From: Mesotaenium endlicherianum
Taxonomy: Eukaryota > Streptophyta > Zygnematophyceae > Zygnematales > Mesotaeniaceae
NCBI GenBank assembly: GCA_009602735.1
Contig: WELA01009243.1
Location: forward strand, 329,015-350,736
Length of the DNA: 21,722 nucleotides
Direction of reading: 5' to 3'
The translations under genes and the position numbers were made by a program. The notes under the pieces were generated by a model, which saw nothing but the letters and a program-made list of their open reading frames with translations, was not told where the DNA came from and did not search any database. Below, in pieces: positions 10,262 to 19,327 of this stretch (the stretch's first letter is position 1; each line of letters opens with the position of its first letter).

Positions 10262-11026
10262 GATAGAAAAAGCGACGTCTCGGCGCGTCAAGTCAGGTCT
10301 TACACATGTGGAGCAAACTAGTCAACAGTTTCAAGTCAGATGCCACACATGTGAAGAGGACTAGTCAAAGGCGCCAAGTCAGGTGCTACACATGTAAGGT
10401 AGACTAGGCAAGGTCGTAGGTGGTGTGACCTTATTGGCTAGCCTACTCCTTAATGATAAAGAAAATTGTACAAGTTGGCCCAAAATCTGCCACGAATTCA
10501 AAAATTCATAGCGTCCACGAAACTGCTCCAAATCTAAAAATTTGAGTGCCAAACGGACCGCGTCGGAGAACTCTACCGGGTCACCAGATTTGAGAGCATT
10601 CTAATTTCTGGAGTGTCGTTGAGAGCTGAGAGAGTAGGCACTCCTCCAAATCTGTGCAGAAACTTCTTAAAANTAAAATCATAAGTCCTTCTATGCTTCT
10701 CCAAATACTGCAAAGTAAGTGTCAAAATGGGCGCTGTAAGATATTCTATCAGAGTCTTGAGTTTCAAAGCATTCCAAGTTCAAGGGAGGGCACAATGTTA
10801 GAAGGCATATTCTGCCCTAACAATGCCAGCAGCCTGACCCCCTTCTACTTAGAGCATCATATCTCTCTCACCAGTGCTCCAAATTGAGCAAACTTGGACT
10901 CTAAATGACCGACTACTCATGGAATACAGCCAGATAAATTCTCAGAATTTATTATGCAGAGACCTATCACCAGTAGCAGTTTTAGTTTTTAGTCCAGAAA
11001 CTGCAAGAAGAGAAGAGTGTCTAATG
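10262..11026 (-). other. Non-coding 3' internal region of the retrotransposon
   Basis: About 765 bp between the end of the chromodomain frame and the polypurine tract. It holds the 43-bp tandem repeat next to the PPT and no retroelement domain that I recognise. The short frames here, one crossing the N at 10673, have no protein-like features. Confidence 0.6.
10289..10417. repeat. 43-bp tandem repeat, three copies
   Basis: Units begin CAAGTCAG at 10289, 10332 and 10375, exactly 43 bp apart. They share ACACATGT and (G)ACTAGTCAA-type words with scattered substitutions. The array is 27 bp inside the polypurine tract. Confidence 0.85.
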
Positions 11027-11593
11027 TCAATTTTTCCTCTTTCTTGTTCTTGCAGGCTGCCTCCAAGGGGTCTTCTGCTGCTTCTTGGTGGTGGCAGGCT
11101 GCCTCCCTAAAGTCTTCGGGCTTCTAGTAGAGAGACTTGGGGCTGGTCCAAGATGGGGGTTGGCGGCATGGAAGCGCTTCAACTTTCTCTGAACTTTGTC
11201 AAGGTAGTGCGCCGCCACCCAACTATTCTCCGAATCTGGATATCCTTTCCACTTGATCAAGTATTGCTGCTGTCTCCTGAAATTTCTCATAGCCACTATG
11301 TCTTCCACTTCGTACTCCAAATGATCATCCACTATTGTTGGGGCTGGTGGGGTTGTCACACGTCCTGGGAACTTGTTGTCGGGTTGCACATATGGCTTGA
11401 AGAGGGAAGCGTGGAATACGGGGTCGATGTGCATAGTCTGGGGAAGTTCTAGCTTGAAAGCAACGGGGTTGACTTGCTGGATAATTTTGAAGGGTCCCAA
11501 ATACTTGGGAGAGAACTTGCTGCCGGCAGGCCTGTTGTTGAGGGAAATATTCTTGGATGATAGTAACACGTTGTCACCCACTCTGTACGTAAT
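11027..11593 (-). pseudogene. 3' end of pol: integrase GPY/F module and chromodomain, cut off by an in-frame stop
   Basis: This frame is continuous with the pol frame but separated from it by a TGA at 11594-11596, so it is the severed end of pol and not an independent gene; no ATG opens it (a GTG lies at 11579-11581). Numbering from that GTG, it has a GPY/F-type motif (KYLGPFKI, about 26-33) and a chromodomain (about 88-130: YEVEDIV, then QYLIKWKGYPDSENSW) with its aromatic cage candidates retained. The end is Lys/Arg/Gln-rich. In chromoviruses this domain steers integration by reading chromatin marks. Without stop readthrough this copy would make an integrase lacking it. Confidence 0.9.
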
Positions 11594-14500
11594 TCATCTT
11601 CTGGATCGGTTCGCCACTCTTGCTTGAGCATCTTGCGCGTGTTGTAGAGCTTTCGTCGCTGCTGTAAGGGCTGCTTCTAATGTCTCCATAAAATCTGTGG
11701 CTGCAGGTACTTCATCATGGTCAGCCGTGAAGCTCAGTGGCGTGGTCGGATGGAAGCCATAGTTGAGGAAGAATGGGGACTCTTGGGTAGAGGCCTGCGT
11801 AGTGTTGTTGTAGGCAAACTCGAGGGGGGTCAAGTACATGTCCCAGTCTTGCTCGAGGGTAGACACGTAGGCCTTTAGAGAGGTCTTTAGGGTACGATTC
11901 ATACGCTCGGTTTGCCCATCTGATTGTGGGTGGTAGGCAGTAGACATATCCAGCAATGTATCCAAGTTCTTGAAGAGATTTTTCCAGAAATGGCTTGTGA
12001 ATCTTGGATCTCTATCTGACACAAGTCTTAATGGTAGTCCATGGAGTCGGAAGATGTTGTCAAAGATGAGTCTTGCAAGTTGTGGTGCTGTAGCCTTAGT
12101 CGTCGTGGGAATAAAATGAGCCATCTTGGTAAGTCTGTCCACCGCCGTGAGTATTGCATTATGGCCTCGAGGTGTCACGGGCAAGTCCACGATAAGGTCC
12201 ATTGAGATGTCCGTCCATTGTCTTTCGGGGATTGGTAGTGGTTGGAGGAGTCCTCCCGCCTTTTGCGATGATGGCTTGATTCTTTGGCATGTGTCACAGC
12301 TCCTGCAGTACTCCTTGACTTGCTTAGACATGCCTGGCCAACAATAAGTCCTAGCTAGAACGCCCGTGGTCCTTAGGATTCCAAAGTGTCCTCCAAGAGG
12401 GTTGTCGTGTGCTTCTCGTAGAAGCAAGAGCCGGAGGTCTAAGTCATTAGGAACACATCTCCGACCCGAGTCTTGCCTCACCCAATGATTGCCTTCTTGC
12501 TTCTTGTATGGGTCCAAGGCTGCTTCTCCGTTCTTGTAGTAAGGGTCTCTTTCATAGGCGGCTGAAAATCGAGCTTCCAGATCTGTCTTCAGGGATGTCA
12601 TCACGGCGTTTAATTGCAGTCTTGAGAGGGGGTCAGCCGGGTTTGTCTTACCGGGCTGGTACTGAATCGTGATGTTGTATTGTTGCAAGTATCCGCTCCA
12701 TCTTGCTTGTCTCCTTGAGAGATACGGCTGCGTCTGGAGGTGCTTTAACGCCTCGTGGTCCGTGGTGACCAGTACTTTGCGTCCTTCAACGTAGCAGCGC
12801 CAAACCTTTAAGGCATGTACAATCGCCAATGCCTCTCGCTCCGTGGTTGTATGATTCTGCTCGGCCGGATTTAGCTTTCTTGACTCGTAGGCAATGGACT
12901 GCAGTCCCTTGCCTTGGTCTTGAAGCAGGATTGCTCCTATTGCATAGGAAGATGCATCGGTGATGACGTGGAAGGGCCAATCTGGGTTTGGACTTGGGAG
13001 AGAGAGCACCGGGGATGTGGTCAATCTTCGCTTTAACTCTTGAAATGCCTCTTCCTCTTTCTCGGTCCATGTATAAAGCCTGTCGTTCTTGAGTAGATCT
13101 GTCAGGGGGGCTACTATGTGCGAGAAGCTCTGGAAGAATCTCCTGTACCAATTGGCAAATCCCAAGAATGACTGGAGTTCTTTCTTGGTCGTGGGGGTTG
13201 GCCATTCCTCCACCACCGTGGTCTTCTTGGGGTCCATCTTGATGCCATCAGCAGTCACGTGGAGACCTAGGAACTCCACTTCTTGTTTGGCAAACTCGCA
13301 CTTTGACTCCTTCGCAAATAGCTTGTTTTGCTTCAATACTTCAAGGACTTCTTTCAAGTGTCTCGCATGCTCTTCAAGGGTCTTGCTGTAGATAAGGATG
13401 TCATCGATGAATACCACCACAAATCTGTCCAACATGGGCTGAAATATGGTGTTCATCATAGTCATGAAAGTTGCTGGCGCGTTGGTGAGTCCAAATGGCA
13501 GGACCATGAACTCAAAATGTCCATATCTTGTCCTGAATGCCGTCTTCTCTATGTCCGGTTCTGCGATGCAAATTTGGTGGTAGTCGCTCCGCAAGTCAAT
13601 CTTCGTGAAGTACTTGGCTCCAACCAGCCGGTCCATGAGCTCATCCATGCGCGGCAGCGGGTATCGATTCTTGATGGTGATCTTGTTGAGGGCGCGATAG
13701 TCCACACACATCCTCAAGGTACCATCTTTCTTCTTGACAAATAGCACCGGGGCTCCAAATGGCGACTTGCTAGGTCGAATGAAGCCATGTCCCAGTAGCT
13801 CCTTGATTTGCTTCTTGACTTCGTCTAGCTCCGTGTATGACATTTTGAACGTAGGCCGAGAGATGGGCTTGCTTCCGGGCTCCAACTCTATCTTGTGGTC
13901 TACGAATCTTTTGGGGGGTAGGCCCTTGGGCAATTCCGGGGAGAACACTTCTTTGTAGTCCTCTAAGACTTCTCGTATCTCCTTGGGAACGGGGCTGCCT
14001 TCTTGACTCTCGATGTCTTTCTTGATGTCTTTTGGCGTGATCAAGGCCAAAAGAAGCTCGTGTCCCTTCCTCACAAGTCTCTTGAGTTGGAGGGCGGACA
14101 ATAGTATCTCGTGTGCCGGCTTCTCGATGTCTTGGGTCTGGATATTCTGGATTGCGCGCAAAATACAGATTCTTGAAGTGATGTCATTCTTGATCTTGAT
14201 AGTACCGGTCCTCCAATCAACTTGGGGGTTGTGCTTGGTCAACCAAGGCGTCCCTAGGATGACGTCGTACTTGCCCAATTGCATGGGGGAGAACACTACT
14301 CTATCCTTGAAGGACTTGATAGAGAGTGCCAAGGGGTACGTCTTCTTGGAAGGGGTAGTATAGGAGAATCCATCGGGCATCATAATCTCCTCGTCGTGGT
14401 CAAGAGTTCGCATAGTAATTCCGTGCTTGGTGGTAAAATCTGCAACAATGAAGTTGCCTTGAGCTTCGCTATCCACCAAGATGTGGACCGTCTCTCCTCC

Positions 14501-14692
14501 AAGGTTACCTCTCAAACTCATTGGGGCTGGGACGTCGTCTCCAACGGGGGTCTCCACCTCACTTGTCTTGTTGCCTTCTCGTGAAGTGGGTCTTGGGGTG
14601 GTAGGCTCCTGGCCTACCGGCGCTGTCCGTTTTTTGACAACTTTTTGGGGCATGAAAGTGCACGATGGCCCTTTTCCTTGCAATAAAAGCAT
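11594..14692 (-). CDS. pol: Pol polyprotein: protease, reverse transcriptase, RNase H, integrase core
   Basis: The 1,032-codon frame overlaps the 3' end of gag by 79 nt in the -1 frame. Its first Met (14690-14692) is probably not used, since entry is expected by frameshift at 14629-14635. Protease: Asp74 in VDSEAQGNF, where the family has DSG/DTG, so the Gly is Glu here. RT: Asp366 and FIDD (428-431); LRSGYHQI reads LRSDYHQI. RNase H: Asp579, Glu618/620, Asp645. Integrase: zinc-binding His762, His769, Cys799, Cys802; catalytic Asp832, Asp893, Glu929 with 35 residues between the last two, as in the DDE family. It ends at TGA 11594-11596 before the GPY/F module and chromodomain. Ordering is that of Ty3/gypsy. 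Confidence 0.95.
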   Translation of the reverse strand: MLLLQGKGPSCTFMPQKVVKKRTAPVGQEPTTPRPTSREGNKTSEVETPVGDDVPAPMSLRGNLGGETVHILVDSEAQGNFIVADFTTKHGITMRTLDHDEEIMMPDGFSYTTPSKKTYPLALSIKSFKDRVVFSPMQLGKYDVILGTPWLTKHNPQVDWRTGTIKIKNDITSRICILRAIQNIQTQDIEKPAHEILLSALQLKRLVRKGHELLLALITPKDIKKDIESQEGSPVPKEIREVLEDYKEVFSPELPKGLPPKRFVDHKIELEPGSKPISRPTFKMSYTELDEVKKQIKELLGHGFIRPSKSPFGAPVLFVKKKDGTLRMCVDYRALNKITIKNRYPLPRMDELMDRLVGAKYFTKIDLRSDYHQICIAEPDIEKTAFRTRYGHFEFMVLPFGLTNAPATFMTMMNTIFQPMLDRFVVVFIDDILIYSKTLEEHARHLKEVLEVLKQNKLFAKESKCEFAKQEVEFLGLHVTADGIKMDPKKTTVVEEWPTPTTKKELQSFLGFANWYRRFFQSFSHIVAPLTDLLKNDRLYTWTEKEEEAFQELKRRLTTSPVLSLPSPNPDWPFHVITDASSYAIGAILLQDQGKGLQSIAYESRKLNPAEQNHTTTEREALAIVHALKVWRCYVEGRKVLVTTDHEALKHLQTQPYLSRRQARWSGYLQQYNITIQYQPGKTNPADPLSRLQLNAVMTSLKTDLEARFSAAYERDPYYKNGEAALDPYKKQEGNHWVRQDSGRRCVPNDLDLRLLLLREAHDNPLGGHFGILRTTGVLARTYCWPGMSKQVKEYCRSCDTCQRIKPSSQKAGGLLQPLPIPERQWTDISMDLIVDLPVTPRGHNAILTAVDRLTKMAHFIPTTTKATAPQLARLIFDNIFRLHGLPLRLVSDRDPRFTSHFWKNLFKNLDTLLDMSTAYHPQSDGQTERMNRTLKTSLKAYVSTLEQDWDMYLTPLEFAYNNTTQASTQESPFFLNYGFHPTTPLSFTADHDEVPAATDFMETLEAALTAATKALQHAQDAQARVANRSRR
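14600..14635 (-). promoter_or_regulatory. Predicted -1 ribosomal frameshift site: A AAA AAC plus stem-loop
   Basis: On the element strand the gag codons ..A AAA AAC (14635-14629) form the canonical X XXY YYZ slippery heptamer in the zero frame. A one-nucleotide backward slip continues exactly in the pol frame (next codons CGG ACA GCG). Ten nucleotides downstream, GGTAGGC (14618-14612) and GCCTACC (14606-14600) form a perfect 7-bp stem around the loop CAGGA, and the stem contains the gag TAG. Arrangement and frame are seen directly; that it works is inference from retroviral precedents. Confidence 0.8.
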
Positions 14693-15894
14693 AGTCCAGC
14701 CGTCATGAGAGCTTCTTTTTCAGCCGGGGAGAGTCTTGCTTTCACTCCTTGCTGGTTTCTTGCATCATAAGTGTCATTGGAGGGTCTTCCACTCTTCCGG
14801 GCAGCCGCGGGGTCCCTTTTAATAACTCCGATTTCCATGGGTGTGGGTCCAGATTCGGATGTGGAAGGGGCTGCGTACACCCGCGTCGTCGGTACCCGTG
14901 AAGATGAAGGCACGGAGTGCTTGAAATCCAAGGTATCCACCTTTTGGGCCACTTCAATGATCTTTGAGAAGTCCGTCAAGTCGCGTAACTCCACTTCCTT
15001 TGCCACCTTGGGTTTGAGGCCAAAGATGTAACGGTCAATCTTCTCCTCGAGAGACATGTTGGGGATCTCAAGAGTGAGGGCGTGAAATCTGGATGTATAC
15101 TCTTGAACGGACGTCGTTTGCTTGAGATGGTGGAGCTTTCCTCGGGCAATCTTCTCCGCATTGATGGGCATGAATTGCTTCTTGAGGGCCTCACGAAAAT
15201 CTGCCCATCTTGCATATGATGGTGGGGGCTCTTGGCCGAGCATGGGGTGCGCCATAGCTTGATATATAGCCGCTTGATAGTTACGCCACCATGATGTTGC
15301 TGCTCCTCTAAGTAAGGTAACGGCAAAGGGAACGTAGTCCTCCTCGGGTACTTCAAGGAACGCGAGGTACGTCTCCACTTGGTAGAGCCATAAATTCAGG
15401 TTGGCACCTTTCCCGGGGTTGAAAGTGTCGGGTTTGCCGGGCTTGATGAGTTTCCTTGCTCTCGTTGGCTCTTGTGGAGGCGCTTGAGCCGGGGCTGGAT
15501 TTTGAGCATTGCTCGCAATAGGGGCAACCATGGCAGCCATAGCTTCTCTTGACGCTTGCACGGTTGCTTCATAGGTGGCCAAGCCCACTTGGTTGTGGAC
15601 GGTCATTAGGAAGGCTGCCCACTCATTTGCGGGAACTCCTTGTGGTGGGGTCAACTTTGCTATAGCGGCTGCCACGGGATTTGACGGTGCTCCTCCTTGT
15701 GGTGCTTCTTGTTGTTGCAGATTTCCTTGAGTAGGCTCTCCCATCGACGCTGGAGGAGGGTGTGCTCCTCCTTGTGGTGCTTCTTGTTGTTGCAGATTTT
15801 CTTGAGTGGGCTCTCCCATCGGCGCTGGAGGAGGGTGTCTTGGAGAGGAAGGGCTTCCTTCGAAAGCTTGCTGTTGGTCTTGAGGATCGGCCAT
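14614..15894 (-). CDS. gag: Gag capsid/nucleocapsid protein (426 aa)
   Basis: Gag builds the virus-like particle and packages element RNA. The ATG at 15892-15894 follows the primer-binding site by only 20 nt. Residues 1-75 are Pro/Gln-rich with a 25-residue tandem repeat ([19 protein letters not shown], two copies). The central region (about 145-300) carries the Retrotrans_gag pattern, including [28 protein letters not shown] and FREALKKQF. The C-terminus has one CCHC zinc knuckle, [14 protein letters not shown] (about 402-415), then a basic tail ending at TAG 14614-14616. Its last 79 nt overlap pol. The reading frame is intact. Confidence 0.94.
   Translation of the reverse strand: MADPQDQQQAFEGSPSSPRHPPPAPMGEPTQENLQQQEAPQGGAHPPPASMGEPTQGNLQQQEAPQGGAPSNPVAAAIAKLTPPQGVPANEWAAFLMTVHNQVGLATYEATVQASREAMAAMVAPIASNAQNPAPAQAPPQEPTRARKLIKPGKPDTFNPGKGANLNLWLYQVETYLAFLEVPEEDYVPFAVTLLRGAATSWWRNYQAAIYQAMAHPMLGQEPPPSYARWADFREALKKQFMPINAEKIARGKLHHLKQTTSVQEYTSRFHALTLEIPNMSLEEKIDRYIFGLKPKVAKEVELRDLTDFSKIIEVAQKVDTLDFKHSVPSSSRVPTTRVYAAPSTSESGPTPMEIGVIKRDPAAARKSGRPSNDTYDARNQQGVKARLSPAEKEALMTAGLCFYCKEKGHRALSCPKKLSKNGQRR
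15689..15838 (-). repeat. 75-bp in-frame tandem duplication in gag
   Basis: Two 75-bp units (15689-15763 and 15764-15838) differ by a few substitutions and encode two 25-residue Pro/Gln/Gly-rich repeats in the N-terminal part of Gag. The length is a multiple of three, so the frame is kept. Confidence 0.9.
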
Positions 15895-15914
15895 CTTCTT
15901 GTGCTACCAAAGTG

Positions 15915-15930
15915 CCTAGCTCCGATACCA
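15915..15930 (-). promoter_or_regulatory. Primer-binding site for initiator Met-tRNA
   Basis: The element strand reads TGGTATCGGAGCTAGG one nucleotide inside the 5' LTR. It can pair with the 3' end of plant initiator Met-tRNA over all 16 positions, with two G-U wobbles (positions 8 and 13 relative to the usual TGGTATCAGAGCCAGG). Confidence 0.85.
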
Positions 15931-15931
15931 C

Positions 15932-16434
15932 TGTAGTGAAACAGATAGATAAAGTACTTAGTAAAACAGAATACTTTATCTATTCAAGACAAGGATCTTT
16001 GAACACAAGTGGTAGCTTCTTGAAAGAGAGATGGCTTCTTGAAAGTTAATATATTTCTGGATTTTGGCAAGTACAAGAGTGATTCTGGAATGTCTTTCTA
16101 TGTTCTAGCTCTTGTTTATATACTTGCTACATAAGTAATTTCTAGGAAAGTGTATGTTGATGTGTTGGCACCCAACACATCCCAAAACTTGCCACCTCTT
16201 TCTAGAATAATGTACACATGTGCTTTTGACCTAAAAATGGCACATTTGACTTTTGCCACATGGAGTTCTTCTAGGTCTTTCCTCTAACTTCGAAAATGCC
16301 TTGGAAGGTTCAAAGGACATGAACCAAGTTACTAGAGTACCTATTCACACTTGTCTCCACACAATACTACTCCAAATATATTTGAAAACATTAAAATATA
16401 TGCAAACTAATATATAATAATTCAAATCACTACA
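15932..16434 (-). repeat. 5' LTR (right in this window), 503 bp
   Basis: Contains the element promoter and begins and ends with TGTAGTGA/TCACTACA. It differs from the left LTR by about five substitutions and by four extra bases near 15979, which the solo LTR also has. Confidence 0.97.
16115..16122 (-). promoter_or_regulatory. TATA box of the retrotransposon 5' LTR
   Basis: TATATAAA on the element strand, within GTATATAAACAAG. It is conserved in the left LTR (9932-9939) and in the older solo LTR (9366-9373), and is the only good TATA word placed to drive transcription through the 3' half of the LTR. Confidence 0.6.
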
Positions 16435-16439
16435 AGACA

Positions 16440-16634
16440 ACATAATTCATTAGATATTCTAGGCTCAAATCTAGCACGCACCATCTCTCATTTTCTCCAT
16501 TCTTCTAATCATACACATAAAAGTGTACAATACGAAACTCATATATTCTGAATAATCACAACGTTTCACATTTCATAGACTATTTTAAAAAGTTTGAGGG
16601 CTAAACTCATAATTATCACCTCATAAATGTCGTC
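16440..16634. other. AT-rich intergenic DNA, nothing recognised
   Basis: The flank to the right of the retrotransposon target duplication. It shows no coding frame and no repeat shared with the rest of the window. Confidence 0.5.
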
Positions 16635-16781
16635 ACGCAAAATCTGATTTTTGGGGAACGCAAAGTGGATTTTAAGTCGCGGCACGCAAAGTTCGCGTTT
16701 GGGTGCACGCAAAACTGGCTTCAAAGGGGGGCAACGCAAAATCCAATTTCTGGGGTAATGCAAAGTTGACTTCTAGTCGGA
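16635..16781. repeat. Minisatellite array A: ~24-bp ACGCAAA units in ~99-bp tetramers
   Basis: ACGCAAA-type unit starts occur at 16635, 16658, 16684, 16707, 16734 and 16758 (the last ATGCAAA). Four unit types can be told apart and they recur: the first and fifth units share TTTxTGGGG-type tails 99 bp apart, and the second and sixth share TTxTAGTCG. It is therefore a higher-order repeat and not a simple array. Confidence 0.8.
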
Positions 16782-18372
16782 GCTGTCGTGCCTAACAGCG
16801 TCGAACCCTTGGCACGTGCGTGGCTTCTCAGCACGTGTGCCTTCAACCCAACCGACGTGTCGGCGGTCCCTTTCCGTGCGGGAATTCCGTGGTCGTTTGG
16901 TCGGTGCGTTGCTGCACGTGGGAAATCGACCGAGTTGATGGACCCCTGCACGTGTGTCGGTGGCGGACTGCCTTAGGGTTGACCCATTCCTGGTCTTCTT
17001 GCACTTGCATCATGCGGTGAAGCATCCCACACTCAGTGCTTCCCATGCTCAACCAGTTCCTCATTCCACCCTACCAACACTTAGTAGGAATTTTCAAAAA
17101 GTTATCTCATCCTCAGCTTCCCTTACAAGGACAGAAGCGTCTTACTTCCACACAGGCTTTCCCCCAAGTTGAGAGTTTACAGAATGAATAAGTATTGTGG
17201 TTTGCAAAAATCACGTTTAAGCAGCTTAACAGGCAATGCCAGAATCAGAGAAAATCGCCCTTCAAGGCTTTCGCTTAACTCCCACAAGTCACAGCTTACA
17301 AAACTCTAAAATTGCACATCTATGCTGGCCTGGTCTGAGCTCTTCACTCAACACCGCGCCTTAACAGCTCTTCACTGCACGGCTGGGCTCACTCAGTTCT
17401 TCACTGAGAGCTTTATTTGTGAAGACTACTCTTGCTATCAGCAATTCGACAATTGAGACTTCTGAGAACTTGGAAACTAACACAGCACTCACCATTTTAA
17501 GTGACCCTCGCACGCATGTGGCGTTTCACCCAAATCTGTGCTAATCTCCTAAACAGATTCTATTCTGCAACTCTCTACTTTCTACCAGCGAGATCCTCTC
17601 TTGGGAAATCCTGAGGTCTAACCTTTCTATGATACACTTAGGAAGAAATCTTCCAGCGTCGGCAGAAGCGTGGCGTCTCGGCTCTTCAATGGCCTTGGGA
17701 ATCCCTTCTTCTTCGTACTCCTTCTGCTTCTTCAGCTTCCTTTGACAAGGATGCGAGCAAGAATGAGGCAGCTTCAGGCAAGACTCGTGCCTTTCACAGG
17801 CACCACACATTATCCTCTCTCGAGAATGCCAGTGCTTAGTCACAGCTCTTAGCCTGCATGCCGTTCTTACCTAGCAGCTCTCATACAGCTTAGGAGTTAG
17901 CATTCAGCATGCATGCATGCCTTGGGATTGTTGCGCGTGACCGCTTAGCCTTTCTACTGACAATCACACCTATGTGGCTGGCTGGCAGCGTTTAAGATGA
18001 ACGCTCAAGCCGTGAATAGTCACCTGAGGGTCTTGGCCGAGGTGGCACACAATGCCTCTGCAACATCCCTGCTGTACTTGGCTTAGATAGCCAATTGATC
18101 AGTACCTTTCTTGGCACTTGCTGGGCTGGCTCATTGCTGTTTCTATACCCCTAGCCTTTCGGCTGACTACTCCGTCCAAATGCCCATCCATCCCTGGGTG
18201 TGGGTTTGACGTGTCGTGACCACTTTGACAGTGATAACGACTTTGACATAAACGTTGAATGAGATAACTCGGTCCTTTGGTCGGTGAGTCAACGCTGACT
18301 TCCCGTACCTGGGCGGCCGTGGCTTGCGCTGTGCGTGCGGCAACGTCAAGTGGATAGGAGTCGCGACAGAGC
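16782..18372. other. Intergenic region between the two minisatellite arrays, no gene recognised
   Basis: About 1.6 kb of moderate GC content with several CACGTG words (16800-16930) and a short CATGCATGCATG run near 17910. Short frames occur on both strands (for example 17541-17843, - strand, Lys/Glu/Arg-rich), but none has a recognisable motif or clear splice partners. The arrays on both sides share unit order, so this segment could be the unique interior of a larger duplicated or mobile unit, but I see no terminal features. Confidence 0.45.
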
Positions 18373-18580
18373 ACGCAAAGGTTCGGGTTTGGGGGCACGC
18401 AAAGTTCGGGTTTAGGGGCACGCAAAACTGGCTTCAAATGGGGGGAACGCAAATTCTGGTTTTTGGAGGAACGCAAAATGGACTACCATAGTCGGGGCAC
18501 GCAAAGTTCGGTTTGGGGCAGTTTGGGGGCACGCAAATTTGTCCTTGTAAGCGGCACGCGAAGTCTCAAAATATGGATGC
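18373..18580. repeat. Minisatellite array B: same unit family and order as array A
   Basis: Unit starts at 18373, 18397, 18420, 18447, 18471, 18499, 18531 and 18556 (the last ACGCGAA). Four consecutive units (18397, 18420, 18447, 18471) match units of array A at 16684, 16707, 16734 and 16758 at a constant distance of 1,713 bp, so unit lengths and order are the same. Confidence 0.82.
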
Positions 18581-19327
18581 TGTAGCATACTGAGACATTA
18601 GGAACCATTTAAGACCCGGACTATTTTCGATGTATCCTATTTATACAAAGTTAAATGAAAACATATTTCTAGTTACGTGGTCCAATTCAGGCGGCTCTCT
18701 TGCACTTCGTTGGGTAGGGGCCCACTAAGGGACACTAGGGCCCACTAGGGCCCCAGTGTCTATGACGCCCTTGTCACCACACAAGTCACACAGGCAGCCT
18801 GCCAGGTCATACAATCTCCTACGCATCATGTCACTTGACGTGTCATATGGTGTCAAAGTACACTACCTCTATCAACCTCCATTGACCTCGATCCTTCCAT
18901 ATCACCATTCCACTGTGACCTGCCCCAATCTCACCATGCATTACCAGGCCTAGCTCTCTCATCATCTCCGTCTTATCTGCTTCAACATCTTATACCATTT
19001 CACGCCTGGTTCGACATTAGGGTTTGGTGTCTCTCATACTAGCTTGTTGAGGAGTGTCCGTGCAGAAGGCGCCCTGAGCGTATTCTTGTCTCTTTTGACA
19101 TTGCCTTGGGGTTGCCGTGTCATCGACGCTTTGATCGTGTTGACCCATAGACGGGTCACAGCAGTCTAGCAGCATATCAGACGCAGTCTGAGGGATTAGG
19201 CCAGGTCTTGGACATTTCGAGGAGAGGTTATACATTGAACTATGTGTCAATCAGCCTTTGAGAAGCAGACTGGGAAAGAAGTTGTGTGAATTCTCGCACC
19301 AACTGAGTCGGCCTGGAGCTACTTCTG
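18581..19327. other. Intergenic region and probable promoter/5' UTR of PEX13
   Basis: No coding exon seen. A small local repeat of GGGCCCACTA words lies at about 18717-18752. The stretch runs directly into the proposed PEX13 start codon; I cannot place a TATA box or transcription start with confidence. Confidence 0.45.

Larger units (their letters stand above)
9753..16434 (-). mobile_element. Full-length Ty3/gypsy chromovirus LTR retrotransposon (6,682 bp)
   Basis: Two direct LTRs (9753-10251 and 15932-16434) with perfect 8-bp ends TGTAGTGA/TCACTACA flank gag and pol on the - strand. The flanks carry AGACA at 9748-9752 and 16435-16439, a 5-bp target duplication. Domain order is gag with a zinc knuckle, protease, reverse transcriptase, RNase H, integrase, GPY/F module, chromodomain. 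Integrase after RT places it in Ty3/gypsy, and the C-terminal chromodomain in the chromoviruses. The LTRs differ by about five substitutions (about 1%) and one 4-bp indel, so insertion was recent. An in-frame stop in pol and altered residues in protease and RT suggest this copy is no longer autonomous. Confidence 0.97.

Noticed and set aside
11579..11593. Frameshift or separate gene start at the chromodomain frame
   Set aside because: The distance to the pol frame is an exact multiple of three; only the TGA at 11594-11596 interrupts it. It is one frame with a nonsense codon.
15623..15931. 102-residue - strand frame overlapping gag
   Set aside because: Ser/Arg/Thr-rich alternative-frame reading of the gag N-terminus and its 75-bp repeat; it runs through the primer-binding site.
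16566..18476. Protein repeats (LKPVLRAPK.ELCVP) encoded on the - strand of both minisatellite arrays
   Set aside because: Similar peptides arise because the DNA units are near multiples of 24 bp. Unit lengths vary from 23 to 32 bp, so no frame is maintained and no splice or start context is seen.
16635..18580. CRISPR-like array
   Set aside because: Units are contiguous ~24-bp degenerate repeats without unique spacers, in a eukaryotic context; it is a minisatellite.
18990..19030. GGTTCGAC word resembling a pol III B box
   Set aside because: The opposite T-stem strand is missing and no A box or cloverleaf is present upstream.
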